In this document: positions 1-11,088 of the stretch, piece after piece
Layout: every line of letters starts with the position of its first letter
Numbering within the stretch: the first letter of the stretch is position 1
Origin: Sapria himalayana
Lineage: Eukaryota > Streptophyta > Magnoliopsida > Malpighiales > Rafflesiaceae
Assembly (NCBI GenBank): GCA_029783825.1
Contig: JAREIK010000715.1
Location: 39,578-103,577 of the forward strand
Direction of reading: 5' to 3'
Length of the DNA stretch: 64,000 nucleotides
Made by a program: the position numbers and the translations under genes
Notes under the pieces: generated by a model
What the model saw: the letters and a program-made list of their open reading frames with translations, nothing else
What the model was told of the DNA's origin: nothing
Database searches by the model: none

Positions 1-1019
1 CACAAAAAATTTATCGTGTGTTAAAAGATGATGTTATTAACATGGTAGGATAAAGGGTATCCTAATGAATGTTGTTGTAAGAAGAATACTCTTGTAAGGC
101 ATGAAATTCATCAACGTTACAGAGATACCCAAACTCTTCATAATCCATAGTTGTTAATGGTATAAATTATAGTTAATATTCATTTAGTAGAAGTTGAATT
201 GTTAGAGTAATACTAAACTACATTTTTGTGGCTAAAATCATAAATTGAAGTTGATAAAAAATTATTTGGTAGAAAAAAATCTATTGTGTTGCATGGCATT
301 GTGGGGATTATAAATATTAAAAATTTCTAAATATTTTTAATAGTTTTATATCCTTTATCTAAATCAAAAATGTTATAGATTTAAAATATTATACTTTTTT
401 TATCTACCTACCCTTCTCCCAAACTCAACCCAAAAATTATTATTTGGCTCTTATACAAGCTATGAGGCTTCATGATTAGAATAGGTAAAATTCACGTCCT
501 AACATCTGAACAACATGATATATGATAGCACCATGTAAAACGTATCCAACATCTATGAGGATCTGACTCATATTTTTAAGTGTTAGATTATTCATCTTTT
601 GATGATCAGTCTACCATGTTGTTGGGTTGGATTATTATTACCATGCTATTTATTTATAAAAATATTATTCTTGATAATAATTATGTACAAAAAAGTTTGG
701 TTCATATATTTTTTACTATCTTAGATTGAGTGTCCATGCCACATTGCTATATGTTGATCTTATTATATAAGTATGAAATCATTATTTTAATATTACTAAA
801 GTTGATTCAACAAGTCCACTCATCACTAACACAAGAGAGATCACAAGGAATCACACACAACGATCCATCTATTGAAGGAATATTGAAATTATTAGAAATA
901 TAAGTATTTTATTTCAAGAAACATAAATATGAAGTTATTATATGTTTGATATAATTTCAAGATAAATTTAATTTATAAAATGTTAGATACATGGTAAATA
1001 TAAATCTTTATATATATAC

Positions 1020-1046
1020 ACACACACACACACAGACACACACACC
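1020..1046. repeat. (CA)n microsatellite
   Basis: A short CA run with one CAGA interruption. The sister copy carries the same run, shorter, at about 59481-59497. Confidence 0.9.
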
Positions 1047-1414
1047 ATGTTAATCTTTGTTAAAGATAATTGCAACCATAAGAATATAAATGAATCATGT
1101 AGGAAAATAATAATAAAGTCTGTGAAAAAATAAATAAGAATAATTATTTTTATATCATACATTGACTTACAAGCTTATCACTTGCTTACTTGCATGAATA
1201 TCATGTGTTAGTATGTATGATTTTCATATCTTGGTTTACATGAGTGATATGTATTGATTATGTACTTACTATGTGTTCCCGTGCATTAATGCCAAGTGCT
1301 TGAAAGTGTGCTTGTTATATGATGATGTGTATACTTGCCAAGGATTGACTTGACGTGTGAAAGCTATGTGTTGGCTTACTAAATGTTGCATCAAAAATTT
1401 AAAAACTTGGAATG

Positions 1415-1465
1415 GTGCCTATAAATAAAAGTGATTTGGGGTTCCTAGCACACAACAACACATAT
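1415..1465 (+). promoter_or_regulatory. Candidate core promoter with plant-type leader
   Basis: TATAAATA at 1420-1427 is followed about 25-30 bases later by an A/C-rich stretch (CACACAACAACACATATC), a common look for plant transcript starts. The same arrangement is preserved in the sister copy at 59871. It points rightwards, opposite to the TNP2 transposase of the related element, and no open reading frame of note follows. This could be an antisense or noncoding transcript start, or a relic of a captured gene or LTR. Inference only. Confidence 0.4.
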
Positions 1466-1610
1466 CAAGAGAACATTTCAAAGCGAAATGATAAACTCTT
1501 GCTCAATTATTCTCAATTACATGTGTGAATATTATTGATTTTTCTAGAAGTTGGTAGAATAGTTCAAACTGTTTCAATCGAGTATAATCAATTTAATTTA
1601 ATTTGACATG

Positions 1611-1846
1611 CTAAACTATTTTTTTATTTATTTTATTTATTTCATTTATTTCATTTATTCCATTTATTCCATTTATTTCATTTATTTCATTGATTTCATT
1701 GATTTCATTGATTTCATTGATTTCATTGATTTCATTTATTTCATTTATTTCATTTATTCATTTCATTTATTCATTTCATTTATTTCATTTATTTCATTTA
1801 TTTCATTTATTTTATTTATTTTATTTTATTTTATTTTTTAATTCAA
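1611..1846. repeat. ATTTC/ATTTA pentamer-type array
   Basis: About 235 bases of TTTATTTCA-like units with ATTGATTTC variants, ending in ATTTT units. The 77-codon open frame across it (rich in F, I, Y) is a by-product of a stop-free repeat and should not be read as a gene. The matching array in the sister copy (60060-60885) is 3.5 times longer and made of a different unit. Confidence 0.95.
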
Positions 1847-1866
1847 TCATTACGCATTTTTGAATA

Positions 1867-2160
1867 TTTTTTGTAGATATCAAATAGGCATACCTAAGTA
1901 TGTATACTAATTATGTATACAATACACATGCATATTGATGTATACTATTTTTGTAGATATCAAGTCGACATACCAAAGTATGTATACTAGTTATGTATAA
2001 AATACATATGGATATTGATGTATACTATTTTTGTAGATATCAAGTCGGCATACCTAAGTATGTAGTTATGTATAAAATATACATTCATATTGATGTATAC
2101 TATTTTTATAGATATCAAGTTGGCAAACCTAAGTATATATACTGTTTATATATTATTTTT
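1867..2160. repeat. Tandem repeat, about 80 bp, four units
   Basis: Units begin with TTGTAGATATCAAGT and contain GGCATACCTAAGTATGTATA; starts fall near 1871, 1951, 2031 and 2107. The last unit is shortened. The sister copy at 60912-61130 has about three units. Confidence 0.9.
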
Positions 2161-2523
2161 GAATAATGACAATCCATTATATCACAAACGCATGAAGCAT
2201 GTATACAAATAAGTTTATATACAAAATCTAAGCATACCATGGTGATTAAAGAAGATACTCAAAAACAAAAAAAAATAGAATAAAAATGCTTACTCTTCGA
2301 TTAAGCAATCCAAGATAATCGATGAATAATAAATGTATAAATGTACCACAAATCAATAATAAATTAAAACTTAAATTTCAAAATAATTTTTGTTGAATCG
2401 GCGTCGAGAGTTAGATGGTGGAATGTAGAGGAATTCGGTTTTGTTAGAGATGCGTCAGCGTCAAGAGAAAGAAAGTATATTTTAAGAAAATATTTATATT
2501 TTTAATTATTAAAACATTAAATA

Positions 2524-2527
<4 letters not shown>

Positions 2528-2567
<40 letters not shown>
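2528..2567. repeat. (TA)n run
   Basis: Twenty TA dinucleotides in a row. At the matching place in the sister copy (near 61628) the run is only a few units long. Confidence 0.95.
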
Positions 2568-2569
<2 letters not shown>

Positions 2570-3714
2570 CAAAAATACTAATTAATTTTATTTACTATCA
2601 ATATATTTCAACAAAATTAATGTGTGTTTAGCAATGTACAAATTAAAAACAAATACCTTATAATTTTTTATTATAATATTAATTAATCAATAAATATATA
2701 AATAATAAAAAAAATATGTTTTGTCTTAAAAAAATATCAAATCGGTATGAAATTAACAAACTTCATATAATAAGACAAATGAAAAGATGATTTGTCTTCT
2801 AGTCACTCTCCCAGAAGTTATAAAATACTCTTAAAGTTAAAAAATATATAAAAATTTATATTTTATGGTTATTAATTTTTAAGAATTCATATTAATTTTT
2901 ACCAAGATAATATGAATTTATTTTTAACGCATAAAATTTCATATTATTTAATATCATTAATAATTTTAAAATTTAAAAAATTACTTAAGTGAGAAGATGA
3001 TTAAAAATAGTAATATTTATTATTTTAATAAAAACTTAATGTTAAAAGCTAATTGTAAAAATATTACTCAATTATTTAATTTTTATAAATTTTAGTAGGA
3101 TTAAACATCTATGTATTTATTTATAATTATTATTTTATTTTTCTTAACTTTATTGAAAAAATTATATTTTTATTATATTTCAATATTTTCAAAATTTGTA
3201 TTATTTATTTTTTTAAAAGTTTTTATAATGATAAATTTTTTTAATACTTATAATAATATTAATATTTACTAGTTTATTCGTCAATTCAAATATTTTTGAA
3301 AATTTTTTCTATTTTATCATATAATGAATTAATTTACATTTAAATTAGTATAAATTTTAATGTATGTTAATTTAATTTTAAAATATCAAAAAAGTATTAT
3401 ACTTATTGAATTAATTATTTAATGTTACTTTAATTTAAATTATTTAGTTTCTTAATTAAAAATTTTAGAAAAATTTTTGTATAATTTTTAAAAAATTAAT
3501 ACATCATAAAAATAGTTATTTTAGTCCTTATTAATATAATTTTTTTTATTTTTATATATTTTACATTAATTATTTATAATATCATTTTTTATGATTTTAA
3601 GAGGAGAATATATCTTTAAAAAATCTCATTTATAGACCATTAACATACATTTAATAAACAAAATTAAATAAAATATTAAAGGTAATAATAAATTAAAAAA
3701 ATTAAATAATTAAA

Positions 3715-5106
3715 TATTGGCTAGGAAAATTCCATCGCTATGTTCAAAATTTAATTAGCTAGGGAAGTTCAGTCAATAAATCAGTCGCTATATTCCAGAT
3801 TTAATTAGCTAGAGAAGTCCCCTCACTAAATCCATCGATATATTTAGAATTTTATTAGATAGGGAAGTTACGTCACTAAAATCTGTCACTATATTCAAAA
3901 AGTAATTGGCTAGGGAAGCTCCATCGCTAAAATCTATCGCTATATTAAATATGTAATTAGCAAGTGAAATTTTGTCGATAAATCCATAGCTATAATCTCG
4001 GGATGTAATTAGCTAGGGAAATTACGTCGCTAAAATCCATCACTATGTTCAATATATAATTAGCTAGGGAATTCCCTAGCTGAAATCTATCACTATGTTA
4101 TGGATGTAATTAGCTAGGGAAATTCCATCGCTAGATCCATCGTTAAATTTTGGATTTAAATAGCTAGGGAAATTCCATCGCTAAATGCATCGGTAATTTC
4201 CTGATTTTATTAGCTAGGGGAATTCTGTTGCTAAATTCATCATTAATTTCTGGATTTTATTAACTATGAAAATTACGTCTCTAAATACGTCGCTAAATTC
4301 TGGATTTTATTAGCTAGGGAAATTTAGTCGCTAAATCCATCGTTAATTTTCATATTTTATTAGCTAGGAAAATTCTATCGCTAAATTCTAAATTTTAATA
4401 GCTAGAAAAATTCTGTCGCTAATTTTCGTATTTCATTTGCTAGAAAAATTCCATCGCTAAATCAGTTGCTAATTTCCATATTTATTAGCTAGGGAAATTC
4501 CGTCTCTAAATCTTTTGCTATATTCATGGTTTTAGTTGCTAGGAAAATTCCATTGCTAAATCTGTCACTAAATTCCAGATTTTATTAGCTATGGAAATTT
4601 GGTCGCTAAATCCGTCGCTAAATTCCGGATTTTAATAGCTTATAAAATTCCATCTCTAACTCCATCGTTAATTTTCGTATTTTATTAGCTTGAGAAATTC
4701 AATCGCTAAATCCGTTGCTAACTTCCGGATTATAATAAATAGAAAAATTATATCACTAAATCAATCGCTAATTTTAGTATTTCATTAGCTAGAGAAATTC
4801 CATCGCTAATTCCGTCGCTAATTTCCATATTTTATTAGCTAGGAAAATTCCATCGCTAAATCCATCACTGAAATCTCCACTTTTCTTGAGTGGAATTTAC
4901 GAAAAATTTCTATCGCTATATCTGTCGGTAAATTCTCCACTTTTCTTGAGCAAAATTTACGAAAAATTATCCATTGCTAATCCGTAGCTAATTTGTACCT
5001 TTTTTTTTTCAAAGAAAAATCATTAATCCATTGTTATTAACTAGCAAATCTCTCGCAATTTAGCTAGGGATTGATTCCTAGCTAAAATTTCCTAGCTAAA
5101 TCGATA
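3715..5106. repeat. CACTA subterminal repeat array (Y end)
   Basis: More than twenty degenerate units of about 55-65 bases, each combining TAGCTAGGGAAATTC with CCGTCGCTAAATCC and a GGATTTTATTAG spacer. In En/Spm elements, arrays of this kind near the termini are the binding sites for the element's DNA-binding protein; that role is inferred here by analogy. The array is about 1.4 kb, against about 1.0 kb in the sister copy at 62690-63667. Confidence 0.88.
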
Positions 5107-5119
5107 TTTTCTTGTCGTG
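5107..5119. repeat. Degenerate CACTA terminal inverted repeat
   Basis: TTTTCTTGTCGTG, one base away from the expected TTTCTTGTAGTG. It marks the right boundary of the element that begins before the window. Confidence 0.75.
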
Positions 5120-5459
5120 TGATAAGTATCAACAACAATTTTTTAAAAAAGATTTGTTTACTTCTTTAAAGTAAGCATCATGAAAGAGGAGCTCTATGAA
5201 GACTCCGAAAGGATATTGATAATTGACTTGTCTCCCTCAATACCAAATAATACTCTCAGCCTCATTCATAGATAAAACTACTAATATTTCTTTATGATAT
5301 ATCATTTCTTCATATGATAAATACATTATAGAAATAATCTCTTATGTATGCATACAAGCATCATATTGCACATCAATTATTCTCTTAGTTGCACATTTAT
5401 ATTAAAGTATAATCTTTTTTATATAATGGCATATGATTATATAAATTTATAATTTGTTT

Positions 5460-5935
5460 AGCTATAATGTGTTTATAATATTTTTATAAATGTTACATAC
5501 ACACACACATATATATATATATATGTAACACTTTTATAAATATTATATGGTATATTTATCACAATTATATAAACACTATAAATATTATCTATTTATATAA
5601 AAATTTATATGTTATATAAATGTTTATAAATATGTATAAACATTTTATATGTTATATAAATGTTATATAAACAATTATATAAATGTTTAGTGTTACGTAA
5701 ATGTTGTATAAATATTTATAAAAATTTATACATATGTATAAATATTTATATATAACATTATATGTTTATATAAACACATAAATGTTTATATATAATGTTA
5801 TACGTTTATATATATATTATATTAGAGCATATATATTTATATATAATGTCATATGATTATAAAAATGTTTAAATGTTTATATATAATGTTGTGTTTATAA
5901 TATTTATATAAATATTATATTGCTACAAATCGAGC
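5460..5935 (+). repeat. TATA-rich segment, inverted copy at 49915-50340
   Basis: Despite low complexity, the order of motifs is shared with the reverse complement of 49915-50340: a TTTATAATATTTTTATAAATG block, TATATGTAACACTTTTA, CATATGTATAAATATTTA and TATATAATGTCATATGATTA occur in the same order and spacing. This argues for a dispersed repeat and not chance AT-richness. Confidence 0.65.
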
Positions 5936-7893
5936 ATACTATTTTCCAAAATAGTATACCTCTCATGCTATAGTGTTTTATAAATAATTTTTTTTTATTT
6001 TTTTATTTTTTTTCAAATCATGAAATATACAGGAGGAATAAAAGTATTTTATGAGTTTACCAAAAGTAGAAATATTTTATTTTGATATATTTTTTAATAT
6101 GAATATTTACTTATTTAGGTACTTTTTTAAAAAATTATTATTTTAATACACCATTACATAATTTCCCTACGTCTAATAACATTTAACAACAATAAAAAAA
6201 TATTTTCAAACAAAATTAAACTAGCAAAAAAAAGAATTTAATAATCAGTATCACCATGAGTAGGTCATATTTTATATTTAATGGAGGATTGTATCTTTTT
6301 TTACATGAAAAAAATTAATTTTTTTTTAATTTTATCAAAATAATAGAGATTGCAAAAAAAAACATGAACAATATCAAATTTAATGAATTTGATTTTATCA
6401 AGAATATACAATATCACCAATCCTTTCCCAAAATATGAATATTCTTGATTATATGAGTATTCTAATTTGAATTGGACAAATGTTTTAATCAAAACATTAA
6501 TAATTTATATAATTTTTAAAATATAATCTTTAAATATTATCTCTTGATAAAATAAATTTTTTTTATATTTTAACATTACACAAAGTTGACTTGACAATTC
6601 AAGTAGCATAACCTGAGTAGGTATTCACTTGCAAACTAAGCAACATAGATCTTGGTTGAGTATTTTCAACATACTAAATCAATGTTAGCAACAAAACTTT
6701 ATGTGATATTAGTTTTTCCTAACTTAATTGCTAATTAAACTAATAAATATTTTGGCTTTACCCAAAATATCATCTCTAACACAAGTACAATAAAGAGTCA
6801 CAACTTTCATCACTTGTAAACTCTTTTGAAACATACATACAGAAAATAAATGATTTGTTTTTAATTAAATTGTTCATGAATAAATAAAACATATTGTATT
6901 AAACAATAATTTAAACAATAAAATTTAAGAGAATGCTGATATTTCATTCTATGCATTATTTGTGATCAGCTAGCATTCATAAAAATATAATATAATCCTG
7001 ATATCAATTTTTCTCATGTAAGATTGGTATTTATGTTGTATGTATGTCAACTTGAATGGATGTTGAGATTATAGTTAAATTGTTTTTCATGGTTTACAAT
7101 GTTGTACATAAAGGTTCACCACCCTATTTTTAATTTTTAAATATCTATAACCTAATTTATGCATATTTTATTTAAAACATTTACATTCAACCATGTTGTA
7201 GAACTAACAATGCTTGTATCATTTACCATGGAAAAATAAGCTGCTACTGTCAGCCCAACACCAATACCCTTAACTTCTTGTGTTACAAAAATAAATTCAT
7301 GAAATCAAACTTCAGTTTAAAAATGAAAGATAGACAAAAAGTAGACACTTAATCACACTAACCTTGGTCAAAAGAAAGTTGCCCATGATGCAAATGCAAA
7401 AAATATTAGGTGTATTGAATAAACTAATAGTTTCAAAGGATATAGGAAAATTGAACAAATTCAATATCTTGGCATAATAAGTAATCAACATGTAATTATA
7501 GTTTTGAGTAGGTATGACTTGACTTGATTATTTTATATTAGATGACATTAATTATTAGATCATTATAGATTAATTACACAACTCGTTGATTTTAAGACTT
7601 TGTAGAGTAATTGCTTAGAATAATATCTTGTATTTTATCTTTATTATTGATTTATATAATCTTAGTGTTTTTTATTGGTACATTTTTATAAAAAAAAGAT
7701 TATTTTTTTAATACTATAAAGATCTACTATTGAATATGTAGAAATCAAAGAGAAGAAGAATATCCATGATATTTAATATGAAAAATACATATAAAAAATA
7801 CTTTATATAATAGATAACTGCTACTGACATAGTCTATATGTTATGAGTTTTCATCAACATAACATTAAAAAAAAATAATGTAATAAGCTAAAA

Positions 7894-8170
7894 TAGAGGT
7901 GGCAAATAGGTCATAGCAGGCCAACATGATTTATTTTTTTGAAGGCTCAACTAGACCACAATGTAGTGTCGAGCACATCATGCTTTTTAGCATGGGACAT
8001 GTCATGCTAGCCCGACAACAAACAAAGGTGTCTGGCATGGCTCGTTGTCCTGGGGCAGAATGGAACTCAGTTAGATTGGTTTTGCCTCAGGTTAAATATT
8101 AACATGTGGCTAACTCATGCTAGCTTGGGCTTGTTTTGATTGAGATCTATTCTTTCACCTTTTAGGCTAC
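7894..8170 (+). mobile_element. Degenerate hAT-type terminus or MITE relic
   Basis: Begins TAGAGGTGGCAAATAGG and continues with a diluted GC-richer stretch with alternating 'CATGCTAGCCCGAC / GGCATGGCTCG' phrases. This resembles the reverse complement of the right end of the hAT element at 28628 (GTCAAATAGGGCGGGCC, then GGCACGG phrases). No transposase remains and the other boundary is unclear. Confidence 0.45.
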
Positions 8171-9468
8171 TTCCTATATCTATATATATTATTTGAGAAA
8201 AAATAATAAAAATAAAATAATAAAAATTATTAATTATTAATATTTAAACCACACTATATATGATTATCAATGTAAAAAAGTATATTAAAAATATATACAA
8301 GTCTTAAAATGTAAATATAAATGCTTATAAAAAATACAATAAAAAAGATTATAAAATAAAATATATGATATGGTAGAGTTAGTGTTATAATATCACATGG
8401 TTTGGTTTGAATTATCACATCTATAAGTTTTGGTTTCATTATTTTTGTATATGTCTTTAGACTTTATCTTAAAGACTCATTATGATTTCTCATATATTTA
8501 AGCATGATAAAGATTCAATAATAATTGATTATAACATGGTATTTCTATCTAAAATAATATTCATAATAAAAAACGTTGATGCAATACTAGATATCTGCGG
8601 AGTTATTATATCATGTTCAAATATCATCTAAGATAACAGGAAAAAAGTGTATTTGTATAATTTTTACCTATTCAATTTATTAATTTTTTTTTGTAATTAT
8701 TAGATAAGATGAAATTAGTAACTAATTTTCAAATATCTTGATAACTTATTCCTATTTATATGACTTTTTATCAATTATCTTTAGCTAACTGAATGAAAAA
8801 ATTAATCTTCGAATATGATATTGATCTCCATACTTAGATAATCACTAGAAATATCATATTTATTTTTATAATATTTAAATAAATTATATAATTATTCTTA
8901 AATTTTATTTTAAAGTTCTTATAGTCAATTTATGAAAATTGATATAAATTTGATAATATTATTATTATTTTTGATCTTAATCCTATGATTTATATAAGCA
9001 ATTAAGTAATAAAGAGATAAAATAAAAGATTAATATGTAAAAATAAATATATTATTCATATTGCATATATACCCAAGTGTAATGTATGAGCATTTGTAGA
9101 TGAATTCATATTCATCATAGTATAGTAAGATTATTATAAATTTTAGAAAGTAAAATATCATGTCTAGTTTGAGTCATTGATTATTATTTTATTAATTTTT
9201 TTTCTTAACATAGTCAGATATTTTATAATGATAATTAACACATAATTATATAATTAGATATGTATGATTTCAATGATGCTTGATATCTAGTTGAAATTTT
9301 TTCTTTTTATGCCTATAAACGTACATAGTCTATTAACATTTATATTTTATTATATATTCTAATATTTTAATATATTTTGTATATGTTTAATGTGTGAGGT
9401 TATCTTTTATGTTGTTTTATACTATTAAATTTATTATATGATAAATATCTCAAACGTAAAAAATCTCA

Positions 9469-9535
9469 CACTACAAGAAAATAGTCGATTTAGCTAAGGA
9501 ATTGTCCCTAGCTAAATGTGATTTTTCTTGTAATG
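9469..9535. mobile_element. 67-bp miniature CACTA element (hairpin)
   Basis: Starts CACTACAAGAAAATAG and ends ATTTTTCTTGTAATG, so both family termini are only 67 bases apart. Between them, ATTTAGCTAAGG and CCTAGCTAAAT form an inverted pair around a short AATTGT loop, so almost the whole unit folds back on itself. It looks like an extreme deletion derivative in which one Y and one X terminus have been joined. The 3-base flanks (TCA and AAT) do not match, so it may have been rearranged since insertion. It could instead be the left end of a larger element that ends at 19571. Confidence 0.7.
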
Positions 9536-9537
9536 AA

Positions 9538-10060
9538 TGTGCCTTTGTCTGATCCTATATTATGTCATACTATTGTTGTGAGCTTAACATATCTTACTAT
9601 TACTCATCTTGATATTGTTTATATTGTTCATGTAGTTGATTTTTTGCTTTCTCTATAAGAAATAATTATCTATTTCTCAATCTTCAATTAAAGTAGAGTA
9701 TTATGCTATGATATTTACTACAATAGAAATTATGTGTGGTTATGTTAGTTATTTGCATATATGAGAGTATTGCTTTCTCACTCCATAATTATATATTGTG
9801 ATTACCAGAGTGTTATTCAAATTATTCATAAATTATTTATTAATGAATGAATCACGCACATTAAAATTGATTGTCATATTACACATTATCATCTCAAGTA
9901 TGACACCATCACTTGTTTTTTTTTTGTTTTTTTTCTTCCTTATAGCTTGCAGATTTCTTTATTAAGTTTCGTTCAAATTTTCATTCTCATTTTCTAGTTG
10001 ACAAACTATCAATGATTATAATTGGTGCATCATGAGTTTGAGGGGATGCTAAATAACTCT
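9538..10060 (+). pseudogene. Ty1/copia retrotransposon fragment: end of reverse transcriptase and RNase H
   Basis: The conceptual translation, with several frame changes, follows the end of copia pol. First comes a segment reading PLSDPILCHTIVVSLTYLT then THLDIVYIVHVVD, like the conserved 'YR.IVGSL.YLT.TRPDI.Y.V' block. Then SSIKVEYYAM matches the RNase H SS.EAEY.A block, followed by LYCD-QS-IQI and a KIDCH-like block. Near 9950-10010 there is a stretch like 'LADFFTK..S..HFLVDKLSM', the usual C-terminus. A purine-rich GAGGGGATG at about 10037-10047 fits a polypurine tract beside a 3' LTR. The fragment starts within a few bases of the 67-bp CACTA hairpin. Heavily decayed; family assignment rests on several ordered motifs. 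Confidence 0.7.
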
Positions 10061-10328
10061 ATATATATATATATAGTTATTTGTTAAATATGGACCTAGT
10101 ATTTGAAGAATTAGTCTTTTTGCTGGTTAATCTAATTAATATCTTGTATTTAAGAAGTTGAATTACTCCACTTGTATAGTATACATGAATAGATGATTAT
10201 GTATATTAATAAAATCAAAAAATTAAATCATAAATTATTATGTTCAATTTTCAGTTTTTCATACAAATCACTTATGTTGCATGGTCGACACAGTTTTTTC
10301 ATGTTTTTCCTCCTTAACTTTCCACTGA

Positions 10329-11088
10329 GTCCCCATCGGCAGAGTGCCAACACCAGTCGAAGTGTATAAATGGACAGGCGACAAGCTAGTGATGATGGCG
10401 ACCACTTTTGGAGTGGTCCAGCAACCCGGGCCAAGGAAAGCTAGCCGGAGGCTAGTGCAATCAACACTGGTCTTCCATAAATCCACTGTATCAGAATCAA
10501 ATTATGACAATGATGATATAAGTGATGATAGTTACAGTAAGGATGATGCCGAAGAAGAGGACTACCTTGGAAGCCTTTTCAGTAAGGGAAGATCCTGCAA
10601 GAGACTATCTGCTCCCCAATCTAAAGCCTCTAAAAAGGTTCATTCACTATCATATGATTTTCGCATGGGGTTTGCATGTATATCAACAAAAAGGATCATG
10701 CTGCTCTAAAATATTTAAGCTTTCGTGTCTGGAATAATGTAGCTGTTAATGGAAAATTGCAGCAACTTTGTTTTTTTGACCCAAAACACCTAAACATAAT
10801 TTGTTATATGAGACCTATGACTGTGACATCTAGTTGTTGTATCAACTTCTACTTAATTATAAAAGGTCATTAAGTAATTCACTTTCTTTACTAGTTTGCA
10901 ATTATCAATAGTATTCTTTGATTTGTTTTTTTATCCAACAGCTGAAGCGATCACCAGTAGCAAATATAACTCATAAAAAGAATTTGACAAGTAATGGCAT
11001 AATAGATGATCAGTTGGTGTATAACTTGGGCACATCACCAAGAATTCCCAATCTGAAGCTTGAAGAGAAACTCATGGTTGAGCTATGA
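10329..11088 (+). pseudogene. Captured host gene fragment, two exons, product not recognised
   Basis: An open frame runs to 10637 (first in-frame ATG at 10392; an in-frame stop lies at 10326-10328, so an upstream exon joined near 10329-10343 is possible). A GT at 10638 and an AG after a pyrimidine-rich tract at 10940-10941 bound a likely 304-base intron. Splicing keeps the frame, and exon 2 (10942-11088) is open to a TGA at 11086-11088. The spliced product has an acidic patch (YDNDDISDDSYSKDDAEEED) and a basic stretch (SKASKKLKRSP), and ends GTSPRIPNLKLEEKLMVEL. Base composition is clearly richer in GC than the surroundings, as expected of an acquired exon. I do not recognise the family. The intact splice frame means a young capture or possible expression. 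Confidence 0.55.

Larger units (their letters stand above)
1..5119 (-). mobile_element. CACTA (En/Spm) element, right-hand Y end, cut by window start
   Basis: This is the terminal 5.1 kb of a CACTA DNA transposon whose other end lies outside the window. It closes with a degenerate terminal repeat (TTTTCTTGTCGTG at 5107-5119) preceded by about 1.4 kb of subterminal repeats. The whole segment matches 58480-63680 in the same orientation, the right end of a second element that carries a TNP2 transposase on the minus strand; I infer the same orientation here. Inside are a (CA) run, an ATTTC array, four roughly 80-bp tandem units and a long (TA) run. No protein-coding signal is visible. The terminus has one mismatch to the usual CACTA motif, so this copy may be inactive. 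Confidence 0.8.
5120..9468. other. AT-rich spacer without genes
   Basis: Very AT-rich sequence with no convincing coding region. The short open frames (for example on the minus strand at 6301-6492 and 8254-8439) have hydrophobic low-complexity translations and no motif. It holds a TATA-rich segment at 5460-5935 that recurs inverted at 49915-50340, and an old hAT terminus near 7894-8170. I see nothing else to annotate. Confidence 0.6.

Noticed and set aside
10344..10346. GTG start for the two-exon fragment
   Set aside because: Plant nuclear genes use ATG; the first in-frame ATG is at 10392, or the exon is entered by splicing from upstream.
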